A stretch of 64,000 nt of DNA, taken from positions 59,094 through 123,093 of the forward strand of contig CAMXCT020002335.1 in assembly GCA_947184155.2 (NCBI GenBank), written 5' to 3'. This DNA comes from Cladocopium goreaui (Eukaryota; Sar; Dinophyceae; Suessiales; Symbiodiniaceae). Both the position numbers and the translations under genes were made by a program. This document shows, piece after piece, positions 10,135 through 19,500 of the stretch (position 1 is its first letter; every line of letters begins with the position of its first letter). Under the pieces are notes generated by a model, which saw only the letters and a list, made by a program, of their open reading frames with translations, had not been told where the DNA came from and made no database searches.

Positions 10135-12062
10135 GCTCGGGCTTCTTGTTCAGCGAGTTCGTCCCTGAGCTTCTGGTTGATCTCATCTAGAGGGTTCGTA
10201 GCTTGGGCTGACGAAGAAGCGCAGAAGCGCTCATCTGGTTCTCGCTCATCATGTTGTTCACTGATGTCGTCAATGCAGGAGCCTTCGGCAATCCGTAGAT
10301 CACTTTCATGCCACAGGGTTGAGGAATGGCATGAGGTGGAGGGGGCGCAGATTGCACTACCTCCATCGCTCCACCACGCTGTGTATCGAGTTCACCAAGC
10401 TTCTTGTTCGCCTCCTGCAACTCGGCGTAAAGTCTGCCGTTCTTCAAGATCGCATCATCTCTCTGAATCATGATCTCCGTTACCTTTTCAGCCGTTCTTT
10501 TGTCCATTGCTGCCCTCTGTTCGAAGATCCGGCCATCCTTCACGCGCAGTTCTTGTTGTAGTCGGCTGAATTCTTTTCGAAGTTCTTCGACAACCAGTGA
10601 ATTGGGCGAGTTGGCAACATCATCTCACCTGCCCTGCAAGATCTCAGTGACACGCAGTACGCGAAGTTGATAGTTGACTTCAGATAGTTCAGTGTTCTCT
10701 TCCTTGATGTTCTCCATCACTGCCTTGATACTGGCCCCGTTGTCCAAGATCATGTCCTTGTCACGTCGAAGTTGATCAGCAACCATTCTTTCGTTAATGC
10801 ATTCATGCTCGTAGTTGCTCATCTTCCTTCTCTGCTCGATGACCTCGTTCTTCAACATCATCTCGGAGTCCGTCAAGCTCATCCTCGCATTGTCGAGATC
10901 CATGTTAGACAAGGTCTTCAGTTTACCTGCATAGGCAATCTGATCACGCAGTTTCTGCTTCAGGTCCTCAATCATGAGATCCTTGTGCCTCATGTTCTCC
11001 GCAAACTCTGTGAACTGACCCTGCATTTGGACTAGTTAGTTCTTGATCCTTGATCATCACGGCGTTCTGGGCGTTCGCCTGGAGATCCTCATTGTTCACC
11101 ATCAGCATCTCCGCATTGGAAGCTATCCTTGAAGTGATAGATGCCATCTCCTGACGGTTCATCAGTTCATCTCCTCCTTCTCGGCAACGTAATGGCTACA
11201 TTCTTGTTGAAGTCTTTCTCGTTGTTGCCGAAATTGTTCTGCCGTCTCCTCTGCGTCATGATGTTGTTCTTGTATGTGACGTTCTGCATTCTCGGGTTCA
11301 GAGTGGTATGGTTGCCGTGCAATTTCGCTTTCTTGAATGATATGTCGTGCTCCATCCTCAGCAAGCTCATTGCGACGACCAAGTTCCATGATCCTCATGG
11401 TAGAGCCTTCATCCATGAGATGTGCCGAGCCTCAGACTGTTCACTCATGATACGTGCTGCGCTGGCTATTGATTCCCTCATGTACTCTACCTCAGTGGAG
11501 ACATATTGTGGATACATGTCGAAGTTGTAGTTGGAATAATTTCCAAATAAATTTCCATTTCACACATTGCTTCATTGCGATGACGTGCTGCGTCCTCAAA
11601 CAATTTGACTCTTTCTTCAAGTTCAAACCTAGCTTTCTCACTCTTGTCCATCTCATTGCTGACATGTAGAAGCTGCTTGCGAAGTTCACTTTCGCCCCGA
11701 GTCGCACTGTGGGAGGATTTATGTTTCGCAGTGCCAGCCGAAGGGCTTGCACCGTTACTCCGTGGAATGTTGGCCGAAGGACCTACATTACTTTTGTCCT
11801 CTATAGCAGGTCTCGAAGGGCCTCGCTGATCTTGCCAAAGACGATCTCTGTGGTCTACCCCTTGGAGTAGTTTGGCCTGGCCCACAGAAGTTCCGCTATG
11901 CGCACTGCTGCCGAAAGCCACCCATGAGGTAGTACCTCCACCACCGCTGTCTCCTGATCCCGGAGTGCCCGATGGAGGCGCCGGGGCCGCAAAGGACCAA
12001 TTGGCTTCGTTGCTGCTAGCGTTGTTCTGCGACATTGCTTCGGTTGCTGCGCTTCGCACCAC
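10135..12062 (-). pseudogene. long coiled-coil protein, Gag-like position, frameshifted
   Basis: From ATG 12062 on the minus strand: a Ser/Ala/Pro/Gly-rich head (NEANWSFAAPAPPSGTPGSG), a linker with DKSNVGPSANIPRSNGASPS, then heptad-like helices. These include LRKQLLHVSNEMDKSEKARF (about 11680-11620), RIMELGRRNELAEDGARHII (11400), ENAERHIQEQHHDAEETAEQ (11290), MRHKDLMIEDLKQKLRDQI (10990), EVIEQRRKMSNYEHECINER (10850) and AAMDKRTAEKVTEIMIQRDD (10500). A Pro-rich patch with APPPPHAIPQP follows (about 10340), and the end is LDEINQKLRDELAEQEARAG (about 10180-10140). Total length would be near 600 residues. Frame changes lie near 11500, 11160, 11000, 10620 and 10210. It occupies the place of gag behind the primer binding site. 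No database family recognised. Confidence 0.5.
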
Positions 12063-12240
12063 TTCCGTTTACACCAGTCCAATCGACGGGTTGTAGGGCA
12101 AGGAGTGCAGGTTGCCGAAGTCAATGAAGAAGAACCGCGTCCAATCAGCCACCAGTCAAGCTTTGCAGTGCCAAGTTTGGCTGAAGGTTGTATGGAAGTA
12201 GCTCTTGAGCAGTTGGCTACAGGACCACCGTACGCCCCAG

Positions 12241-12263
12241 GGTAGAGCGCACGGCTGATAACC
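12241..12263 (-). other. primer binding site, complement of a half-tRNA
   Basis: The plus strand begins GGTAGAGCGCACGG and ends CTGATAACC. Laid on the tRNA numbering it fits positions 18-40 exactly: D-loop GG, stem GAGC, base 26, anticodon 5' stem CACGG, seven-base loop CTGATAA and the first two bases of the 3' stem. The 5' half pairs with the visible 3' bases (G31-C39, G30-C40). Priming by a tRNA fragment cut near the anticodon arm is known for Drosophila copia. The site abuts the 5' LTR with no gap or one base. Confidence 0.7.
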
Positions 12264-12471
12264 GAGACTGGGTGCCGGTATTTACGCACTCCGTGAGCTT
12301 TCGTGTTCTGGATTAGGTAGGATGCCGCAAGTCCTCTTCCGCGCGCTCCCGTTGTCCTTCTGTAGCGGTCGGTCGTAGCTTAAGCCAAGCCGCGGGAGCG
12401 GGATGCAATTGGTGTTATCCCTTCGCTGGCAGACATGACTGGCCTATACACGTGTGGAGTTGCGTATGGCC
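12264..12471 (-). repeat. 5' LTR copy
   Basis: Direct repeat of 526-736. On the minus strand it starts GGCCATACGC in place of TGCC, and ends CAGTCTC before the primer site. It should hold the element promoter; no TATA-like box was evident to me. Confidence 0.75.
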
Positions 12472-13744
12472 TGCGTTATATTCACATGTATTAATATCAT
12501 ATCTACCATGCAATTGAGCCTAGATCTGCCCTTTTTCAGCCTGCTTCCGAAATGATGTCCAATGACCTTTACGTTCAGGTGAAGAATCTAAAATCACATG
12601 GATTGTCATGGATTATCCATCTTGTCAAATCTTGTCCTTTACCCCTCTGTAATGTGAAAGTCTTGTTCAAACAGGCTCAAACACACTGAAACAGTGTCCT
12701 TGCTGGCATCGGAAGGTCTCCTGGATTTTGGAAAAATGAGCCAGTGAGCAGTCCATTTCCTCTCCGTCCCCTCTCAAGATCTCTCCAGATATTTCCACAT
12801 TATCTCCACTTTGAAATTTAAATTGAAGAAGTTCTTTGTCTTGTTCCAGTTGTGGATCTTAGAATTCTAGAATGATTCAGCAAAGTATCATCTACCCAAG
12901 TCCTGCTATTCTCCTTGCTTCCTGTTGCATCTCTGCTGCTTTGCCGCGAAAATCCCTGAGCTGCAGATAGTCAATGGAGTCAATGGGAATGACTTGGAAT
13001 GACCATGAAAAACCAGGTCCAAGAGGCCATTGTGAAGAATCGTGAAGACGACTTTAAAGACGACTTTAAAAATGTTTAAGTCCAACAGGCGACATGAAAA
13101 TGGACGCAAAACTTTCACGACACTGTCGGGGTCTGAGGTTCCCTGCCAGGGGTGCATCACTCCTACAATGAGAGATGTTTGCATCTTTTGCATGACATCG
13201 AATTCTGCTCAGAAGCAAAAACTTACTCGGAGAAAGAAAAACCAGCCTTTGCCAAGTCAGGTTCTGCTTGCTAACTGACCTGTACCCAGCAACTATGGGC
13301 TCTGCAATGCTCTGCAGCTCCATATGGCTATGCCCAACAGGCTTTGCAGAATTTGTGAACATGCAATGGCAACTGCGAATGATTTTGATTTGCCAGTAAG
13401 GCCAGTAAGGCTGGAAGTGCTCCAACAATTTCCACCAGATGGCATACAGCTTGATGATTTCCATCAGCGTTCTCAAGCAAGGTCTTTTTGATGCATGTTT
13501 GTCGGGTTTGCTGACCACGATTTCGAGAAATCACGACATGGCAGTCACACCACGATCCATGTGCGATCCATGTGCCTGGCCAACCTTTTGATGTTCAGAT
13601 CGGTGCCTCTCGCCTACAATCTCAAGTCGCTTGAGTCACTGTGTAGACAAGCGACTGAATCAAGCATTCGATGGATCATTGCATAAAACCATTGATAATT
13701 ATCGCCGAATTATCGCATAAATATGCATAAACCCTATTTTTTTG
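12472..13744. other. unique sequence, no gene recognised
   Basis: Low-repeat DNA between the LTR unit and the satellite domain. Open frames of 60-150 codons occur on both strands (longest at 13066-13518, minus). They overlap each other and show no GC3 bias or domain. I see nothing I can support as a gene. Confidence 0.5.
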
Positions 13745-13935
13745 TGACATATCCGCCGACCCCGGCAGACGCAAGGGGGAGTGCGTAAGGGAAAAAGAGT
13801 TTATGACACAGCTGCCAGGAAAGAAATAATAATAATTCGCTGACCCCGGCCGATGCAAGGGGGAGCATACAGCTGCCAGGAAAGAATAATAATAATTCGC
13901 TGACCCCGGCCGATGCAAGGGGGAGCGCGTAAGGG
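13745..13935. repeat. flanking module, left copy: GACCCCGGC repeats
   Basis: Three tandem units of about 60 bp containing CGCTGACCCCGGCCGATGCA, AGGGGGAG and CAGCTGCCAGGAAAGAATAA. The same units, in the same orientation, lie at 24555-24690, with the same opening ATATCCGCCGACCCCGGCAG. Confidence 0.88.
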
Positions 13936-13967
13936 AAGAAGAGGTACTGCACTGCTACTTTTACTAC

Positions 13968-14285
13968 CAGGCAGCAGCAGGCAGCAGCAGGCAGCAGGCA
14001 GCAGGTAGCAGCCAGCAGCAGCCAGCAGCAGCCCGCACCAGCCAGCAGCAGGCAGCAGGCAGCAGTAGGTGTCTGGCAGGCAGCATCCGGCAGCAGCAAC
14101 CAGCAGCAGCCGGCGTTAGGCAGCCAGCAGCAGCCAGCAGCAGCCAGCAGCAGCCAGCAACAGCCAGCAGCAGGCAGGAGCAGGCAGCAGCCAGCAGCAG
14201 GCAGGAGCAGCAGGCAGCAGCAGGCAGCAGGCAACAGGATTCTATTTTAATTTTATTTTATGGCAGCAACAGCAAGAGCAACAGC

Positions 14286-14322
<37 letters not shown>
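13968..14322. repeat. CAG-rich minisatellite, then AT patch and CAA array
   Basis: GGCAGCAGCA-type repeats (13968-14236) are followed by CAACAGGATTCTATTTTAAT and then (CAA)n (14262-14322). The same order recurs at 24770-25100. Long Cys/Leu, Ala or Gln frames here only translate the repeat. Confidence 0.9.
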
Positions 14323-14323
<1 letters not shown>

Positions 14324-16540
14324 GAATAGGTGGTGTTTTGCTGTTTCGGATGTGTTTCGAAAAGGGTGTCTGGCTGTTTGTTTCTTGCTTTGGAGGCTGT
14401 TTGATTGCAGCAGCACCACAGCAACACCACAGCAGCAGCAGCAGCAGCCACCAGCAGCAGCACCAGCAGCAGGCAGCAGCAGGGAGCAGCAGGCAGGCAG
14501 CCGCAGGTAGCAGCAGGCAGCAGCAGGTAGCAGCAGGCAGCAGCAGGCAGCAGCAGACACCAGCAGAGGCAGCAGCAGGCAGCAGCAGGCAGCGCAGCAG
14601 CGCAGGCAGCGGCAGGCAGCGGCAAAGGTGCAATTTTAAGTAGGGTTTCAGACGTGACGTTAGGCCCTTTTTTGGGGTTCCTTTGCTACGTTTTGGGCAC
14701 GAAATTAGGTGGTGTTTTGCTGTTTCGGATGTGTTTCGAAAAGGGTGTCTGGCTGTTTGTTTCTTGCTTTGGAGGCTGTTTGATTGCAGCAGCACCACAG
14801 CAGCACCACAGCAGCAGCAGCAGCCACCAGCAGCAGCACCAGCAGCAGCACCAGCAGCAGGCAGCAGCAGGGAGCAGCAGGCAGGCAGCCGCAGGCAGCC
14901 GCAGGCAGCTGCAGGCAGCAGCAGGCAGCAGCAGACACCAGCAGACACCAGCAGAGGCAGCAGCAGGCAGCGGCACAGCAGACACCACCAGAGGCAGCAG
15001 CAGGCAGCAGCAGGCAGCAGCAAGCAGCAGCAGGCAGCGGCAGGCAGCGGCAAAGTTGCAATTTTATAGTGGGTTTCAGAAGTGACGTTAGGCCCTTTTT
15101 TGGGGTTCCTTTGCTACGTTTTGGGCACGAAATTAGGTGGTGTTTTGCTGTTTCGGATGTGTTTCGAAAAGGGTGCCTGGCTGTTTGTTTCTTGCTTTGG
15201 AGGCTGTTTGATTGCAGCAGCACCACAGCAGCAGCAGCAGCCACCAGCAGCAGCACCAGCAGCAGGCAGCAGCAGGGAGCAGCAGGGAGCAGCAGGGAGC
15301 AGCAGGCAGGCAGCAGCAGGCAGCAGCGGGTAGCAGCAGGCAGCAGCAGGCAGCAGCAGACACCAGCAGAGGCAGCAGCAGGCAGCAGCAGGCAGCGGCA
15401 GAGGCAGCAGCAGGCAGCAGCAGGCAGCAGCAGGCAGCAGCAGGCAGCGGCAGGCAGCGGCAAAGTTGCAATTTTAGAGTAGGGTTTCAGAAGTGACGTT
15501 AGGCCCTTTTTTGGGGTTCCTTTGCTACGTTTTGGGCACGAAATTAGGTGGTGTTTTGCTGTTTCGGATGTGTTTCGAAAAGGGTGTCTGGCTGTTTGTT
15601 TCTTGCTTTGGAGGCTGTTTGATTGCAGCAGCACCACAGCAGCAGCAGCAGCCACCAGCAGCAGGCAGCAGCAAGGAGCAGCGGGCAGGCAGCAGCAGGC
15701 AGGAGCAGGTAGCAGCAGGCAGCAGCAGGCAGCAGCAGGCAGCAGCAGGCAGCAGCAGACACCAGCAGAGGCAGCAGCAGGCAGCAGCAGGCAGCGGCAG
15801 GCAGCGGCAGGCAGCGGCAGGCAGCGGCAAAGTTGCAATTTTAAGTAGGGTTTCAGAAGTGACGTTAGGCTCTTTTTTGTTGTTCCTTTGCTACGTTTTG
15901 GGCACGAAATTAGGTGGTGTTTTGCTGTTTCGGATGTGTTTCGAAAAGGGTGTCTGGCTGTTTGTTTCTTGCTTTGGAAGCTGTTTGATTGCAGCAGCAC
16001 CACAGCAGCAGCAGCCACCAGCAGCAGCACCAGCAGCAGGCAGCAGCACGGAGCAGCAGGCAGGCAGCCGCAGGCAGCCGCAGGCAGCCGCAGGCAGCTG
16101 CAGGCAGCAGCAGGCAGCAGCAGGCAGCAGCAGACACCAGCAGAGGCAGCAGCAGGCAGCGGCACAGCAGACACCAGCAGAGGCAGCAGCAGGCAGCAGC
16201 AAGCAGCAGCAGGCAGCGGCAGGCAGCGGCAGGCAGCGGCAAAGTTGCAATTTTATAGTAGGGTTTCAGAAGTGACGTTAGGCCCTTTTTTGGGGTTCCT
16301 TTGCTACGTTTTGGGCACGAAATTAGGTGGTGTTTTGCTGTTTCGGATGTGTTTCGAAAAGGGTGCCTGGCTGTTTGTTTCTTGCTTTGGAGGCTGTTTG
16401 ATTGCAGCAGCACCACAGCAGCAGCAGCAGCACCAGCAGCAGGCAGCAGCAAGGAGCAGCAGGCAGGCAGCAGCAGGCAGCAGTAGGTAGCAGCAGGCAG
16501 CAGCAGGCAGCAGCAGACACCAGCAGAGGCAGCTAAAATC
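14323..16540 (+). repeat. satellite A: six units of about 370-430 bp
   Basis: Unit starts (GGGTTTCAGAAGTGACGTTA) lie at about 14643, 15070, 15481, 15848 and 16260, plus a 5'-truncated unit at 14323. Each has about 175 bp of conserved unique sequence (TTTTGGGCACGAAATTAGG, CTGTTTCGGATGTGTTTCGA) and a variable CAGCAGGCAGCAGCAGG tail. The tails vary in length; the unique part is almost invariant. The last unit passes directly into satellite B at about 16535. In one frame the unique part encodes a hydrophobic segment followed by Gln/Ala/Ser-rich sequence, and this frame is open across units from 15493 to 16275. Confidence 0.92.
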
Positions 16541-19500
16541 ATCCTTTTCTCTAGGTTTCAGAAGTTACATTAGGGAGTTTTTGGGCGCAATTTTGATGCT
16601 TTTCCGTCCTTCACTGCCATGGGGATTTGCCGCTGGGAGTGGTTCGATTTTAGGCGATTGCCTTTTGAAGATGCCTTTTTGAACAGAAGGACTAGCAGGA
16701 GCAGGAGCAGCAGCAGGAGGAAACAGGAGGAAACAGGAGAAAAAAGTAGCTAAAATAGCTCATTTTCTCTAGGTTTCAGAAGTTACATTAGGGAGTTTTT
16801 GGGCGCAATTTTGATGCTTTTCCGTCCTTCCCTGCCATGGGGATTTGCCGCTGGGAGTGGTTCGGTTTTAGGCGACTGCCTTTTGAAGATGCCCTTTTGA
16901 ATAGAAGGAATAGCAGGTAGCAGGAGCAGGAGCAGCAGCAGGAGGAAACAGGAGGAAACAGGAGGAAAAAGTAGCTAAAATAGCTCATTTTCTCTAGGTT
17001 TCAGAAGTTACATTAGGGAGTTTTTGGGCGCAATTCTGATGCTTTTCCGTCCTTCACTGCCATGGGGATTTGCCGCTGGGAGTGGTTCGATTTTAGGCGA
17101 TTGCCTTTTGAAGATGCCTTTTTGAACAGAACGACTAGCAGGTAGCAGGAGCAGGAGCAGCAGCAGGAGGAAACAGGAGGAAACAGGAGGAAAAAGTAGC
17201 TAAAATAGCTCATTTTCTCTAGGTTTCAGAAGTTACATTAGGGAGTTTTTGGGCGCAATTTTGATGCTTTTCCGTCCTTCACTGCCATGGGGATTTGCCG
17301 CTGGGAGTGGTTCGATTTTAGGCGGGCCCCTGCCTTTTGAAGATGCCTTTTTGAACAGAAGTAATAGCAGGTAGCAGGAGCAGGAGCAGCAGCAAGGAGG
17401 AAACAGGCGGAAACAGGAGGAAAAAGAAGCTAAAATAGTAATTTTTCTAGGTTTCAGAAGTTACATTAGGGAGTTTTTGGGCGCAATTTTGATGCTTTTC
17501 CGTCCTTCACTGCCATGGGGATTTGCCGCTGGGAGTGGTTCGATTTTAGGCGATTGCCTTTTGAAGATGCCTTTTTGAACAGAAGGACTAGCAGGAGCAG
17601 GAGCAGCAGCAGGAGGAAACAGGAGGAAACAGGAGAAAAAAGTAGCTAAAATAGCTCATTTTCTCTAGGTTTCAGAAGTTACATTAGGGAGTTTTTGGGC
17701 GCAATTTTGATGCTTTTCCGTCCTTCCCTGCCATGGGGATTTGCCGCTGGGAGTGGTTCGGTTTTAGGCGACTGCGTTTTGAAGATGCCCTTTTGAATAG
17801 AAGGAATAGCAGGTAGCAGGAGCAGGAGCAGCAGCAGGAGGAAACAGGAGGAAACAGGAGGAAAAAGTAGCTAAAATAGCTCATTTTCTCTAGGTTTCAG
17901 AAGTTACATTAGGGAGTGTTTGGGCGCAATTCTGATGCTTTTCCGTCCTTCACTGCCATGGGGATTTGCCACTGGGAGTGGTTCGATTTTAGGCGATTGC
18001 CTTTTGAAGATGCCTTTTTGAACAGAACGACTAGCAGTAGCAGGAGGAAACAGGAGGAAACAGGAGGAAAAAGAAGCTAAAATAGCTAATTTTCTCTAGG
18101 TTTCAGAAGTTACATTAGGGAGTTTTTGGGCGCAATTTTGATGCTTTTCCGTCCTTCCCTGCCATGGGGATTTGCCGCTGGGAGTGGTTCGGTTTTAGGC
18201 GACTGCCTTTTGAAGATGCCCTTTTGAACAGAAGGAATAGCAGGTAGCAGGAGCAGGAGCAGCAGCAGGAGGAAACAGGCGGAAACAGGAGGAAACAGTA
18301 GCTAAAATAGCTAATTTTTTCTAGGTTTCAGAAGTTACATTAGGGAGTTTTTGGGCGCAATTTTGATGCTTTTCCGTCCTTCACTGCCATGGGGATTTGC
18401 CGCTGGGAGTGGTTCGATTTTAGGCGACTGCCTTTTGAAGATGCCTTTTTGAAAGAGACTAGCAGGAGCAGGAGCAGCAGCAGGAGGAAACAGGAGGAAA
18501 CAGGAGGAAAAAGGAGCTAAAATAGCTAATTTTCTCTAGGTTTCAGAAGTTACAGTAGGGAGTTTTTGGGCTGGGAGTGGTTCGATTTTAGGCGATTGCC
18601 TTTTGAAGATGCCTTTTTGAACAGAAGGACTAGCAGGAGCAGGAGCAGCAGCAGGAGGAAACAGGAGGAAAAAGTAGCTAAAATAGCTCATTTTCTCTAG
18701 GTTTCAGAAGTTACATTAGGGAGTTTTTGGGCGCAATTCTGATGCTTTTCCGTCCTTCACTGCCATGGGGATTTGCCGCTGGGAGTGGTTCGATTTTAGG
18801 CGATTGCCTTTTGAAGATGCCTTTTTGAACAGAAGGACAAGCAGGAGCAGGAGCAGCAGCAGGAGGAAACAGGAGAAAAAAGTAGCTAAAATAGCTCATT
18901 TTCTCTAGGTTTCAGAAGTTACATTAGGGAGTTTTTGGGCGCAATTTTGATGCTTTTCCGTCCTTCACTGCCATGGGGATTTGCCGCTGGGAGTGGTTCG
19001 GTTTTAGGCGATTGCCTTTTGAAGATGCCTTTTTGAGCAGAAGGACTGGCAGGAGCAGGAGCCGCAGCAGGAGGAAACAGGAGGAAACAGGAGGAAAAAG
19101 AAGCTAAAATAGCTAATTTTCTCTAGGTTTCAGAAGTTACATTAGGGAGTTTTTGGGCGCAATTTTGATGCTTTTCCGTCCTTCCCTGCCATGGGGATTT
19201 GCCGCTGGGAGTGGTTCGGTTTTAGGCGACTGCCTTTTGAAGATGCCCTTTTGAATAGAAGGAATAGCAGGTAGCAGGAGCAGAAGCAGGAGGAAACAGG
19301 AGGAAACAGGAGGAAAAAGTAGCTAAAATAGCTCATTTTCTCTAGGTTTCAGAAGTTACATTAGGGAGTTTTTAGGTGCAATTTTGATGCTTTTCCGTCC
19401 TTCACTGCCATGGGGATTTGCCGCTGGGAGTGGTTCGATTTTAGGCGACTGCCTTTTGAAGATGCCCTTTTGAATAGAAGGAATAGCAGGTAGCAGGAGC

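Larger units (their letters stand above)
526..12471 (-). mobile_element. LTR-retroelement-like unit, minus strand, with unusual protein cargo
   Basis: Two near-identical direct repeats of 207-211 bp bound an 11.5-kb interior. On the minus strand, the base after the right-hand repeat begins a 23-nt stretch that reads as the complement of a tRNA D-arm plus anticodon arm, which is the primer-site type of copia elements. Just before the left-hand repeat is a G-rich polypurine run. Polarity, primer site, polypurine tract and coding strand all agree. I found no protease, integrase, reverse transcriptase or RNase H. The interior instead carries a frameshifted coiled-coil, zinc-knuckle and KptA-like coding region, then long tandem repeats. 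No clear target-site duplication was found: TATAT at the left and TGCGT at the right do not match. It is best called a non-autonomous or decayed element; a chance pair of dispersed repeats is less likely. Confidence 0.7.

Noticed and set aside
12241-12263. A real tRNA gene or tRNA pseudogene at the 5' LTR
   Set aside because: Only positions 18-40 match. There is no acceptor stem, T-arm or CCA, and the match stops exactly at the LTR edge, as a primer site should.
521-12476. Target-site duplication of the LTR unit (TATAT / TGCGT)
   Set aside because: The two 5-bp flanks differ at three positions. A TATATT also occurs at 12477-12482, but it is 6 bp off and expected by chance in AT-rich DNA.
14705-16174. 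489-codon minus-strand open frame rich in Cys/Leu/Ala
   Set aside because: It reads the complement of CAG-type repeats and satellite A units. Several other frames over the same DNA are equally long, and nothing points to a start or a domain.
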